Positions 4,954 to 5,666 of a stretch of DNA of 5,666 nucleotides are shown here, in pieces (within the stretch, counting starts at the first letter, position 1; each line of letters begins with the position of its first letter). Both the position numbers and the translations under genes were made by a program. Where the stretch lies: NCBI GenBank assembly GCA_000434635.1, contig HF988054.1, positions 1 through 5,666 on the forward strand, written 5' to 3'. The notes beneath the pieces are model-generated. The model worked only from the letters and a program-made list of their open reading frames with translations, was not told where the DNA came from and did no database searches. The DNA comes from Firmicutes bacterium CAG:110 (GTDB lineage Bacteria > Bacillota > Clostridia > Oscillospirales > Oscillospiraceae).

Positions 4954-5666
4954 TCATGATAATACGCTGTCGATCAAGCGCTTGGTATAATCGTTTTTGG
5001 GATTCCGGATGACCTCATCCGGGGTGCCTTCCTCCACGATCTCGCCACGGTACATCACCAGCACCCGGTCACAGAACTGCTGCACCAGAGAAATGTTGTG
5101 GGAGATAAAGAGAATGGAGAGGCCGCGCCCCTGTCGGGTTCTCAGGGTGTTCAGCAGTTCCAGAATTTCCTTCTGCACCGTCACATCCAGCGCGGAGGTG
5201 ATCTCGTCGCAGATCAGGAGCCGGGGTGCGATGGCCAACGCCCGGGCGATCGCCGCCCGCTGGCACTGCCCGCCGCTGACCTGATGGGGGTAGCGGCCGG
5301 CATATTCCGGGGGCAGGCCGCAGTCTTTCAGAAGGGCTTCCACTTTTTCTCGGGTTTCCTTTCGGGAAAGCCCGGCATTTCGCAGGCTTTCGCCGATACC
5401 GTCGCCTAAAGTGCGGCGGGGGTCGAAGGAGTCCGCCGGGGTCTGGAAAACCATCTGCATGGTTCTGTAGACCTCCCGCAGCGGCTTGCCTTTCCGGTTT
5501 GTGATGTCCTCGCCGTCCAGAAAGATGGAGCCGGAGGTCACGTCCACCAGACGGGCGATCATGTTGACGGCGGTGGTTTTGCCGCTGCCGCTTTCCCCGA
5601 TGATGGCGAGACACTCGCCGGGGAACAGGTCAAAGCTGATATTTTTCACGGCGGTAAAGTCCGCCT
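4954..5666 (-). CDS. ABC transporter ATP-binding protein, nickel/peptide importer type (partial, 5' end outside window)
   Basis: This is the nucleotide-binding subunit of an importer, giving energy for uptake at the inner face of the membrane. The reading frame stays open to the window edge. The GTG at 5649 is an internal valine in the usual ADFTAVKNISF context of this family, so the start is not in view. Counting from that valine, the motifs are Walker A GESGSGKT (18-25), Q-loop Q69 in QMVFQTP, signature VSGGQ (124-128), Walker B LLICDE (144-149), D-loop SALD (152-155) and switch histidine H184 in FISHN. All catalytic residues are present. The DSFDPRRT segment and the DVTVQKEILELL segment are typical of the DppF/OppF/NikE group. 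It ends soon after the NPKNDYT segment, lacking the longer oligopeptide-type C-terminal extension, so it is closer to the short NikE/CntF-like ATPases. The permeases and the other ATPase would lie beyond the right edge. Confidence 0.92.
   Translation of the reverse strand, partial: ADFTAVKNISFDLFPGECLAIIGESGSGKTTAVNMIARLVDVTSGSIFLDGEDITNRKGKPLREVYRTMQMVFQTPADSFDPRRTLGDGIGESLRNAGLSRKETREKVEALLKDCGLPPEYAGRYPHQVSGGQCQRAAIARALAIAPRLLICDEITSALDVTVQKEILELLNTLRTRQGRGLSILFISHNISLVQQFCDRVLVMYRGEIVEEGTPDEVIRNPKNDYTKRLIDSVLS

Noticed and set aside
1..5666. tRNA, rRNA, CRISPR array, insertion sequence or integrase signals
   Set aside because: Looked for on both strands; no repeat-spacer pattern, transposase-like frame, cloverleaf or long direct repeat was found.

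Overview
The window reads as a GC-rich Firmicute, most likely a gut Clostridia lineage of the Oscillospiraceae/Ruminococcaceae kind. The grounds are strong GGAGG-type ribosome binding sites, third codon positions rich in G and C, a Tet(M)-like GTPase of the kind common in Clostridia, a Bacillus-type Rae1/YacP domain, and a Gram-positive-style lipoprotein substrate-binding protein. The assignment is inferred from style and family content; no marker gene is present.

Layout: four of the five genes lie on the minus strand, so transcription runs from high to low coordinates. From the right edge come the 3' part of an ABC transporter ATPase (4954-5666, 5' end outside the window) and, 56 nt further on, its likely partner, a lipoprotein family 5 solute-binding protein (3344-4897). 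Together they look like the end of a nickel/peptide-type (Nik/Cnt/Opp/Dpp) uptake operon. After a 77-nt gap holding a promoter and a striking hairpin comes a large Tet(M)/EF-G-like translational GTPase fused at its C-terminus to a Rae1/YacP-type NYN endoribonuclease domain (726-3266). Next, under its own promoter, is a small PsiE-family membrane protein (180-638). At the left edge, positions 2-61 on the plus strand look like the last codons of a membrane protein converging on this block. They are followed by a plus-strand intrinsic terminator, and between it and the PsiE gene lies a second hairpin on the minus side.

The most interesting object is the GTPase-nuclease fusion. Rae1 of Bacillus subtilis is a ribosome-dependent mRNA endonuclease acting at the A site, and Tet(M)-type GTPases also act at the A site, so one polypeptide joins two activities that converge on the same place in the ribosome. 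The domain IV tip lacks the Ser-Pro-Val motif of true tetracycline-protection proteins, so a stalled-ribosome or mRNA-surveillance role looks likelier than drug resistance. Its start region lies in a 19-bp imperfect hairpin that covers both the putative -10 element and the Shine-Dalgarno sequence. The PsiE gene has a comparable dyad over its leader, and both dyads share the arms CAATAC/GTATTG.
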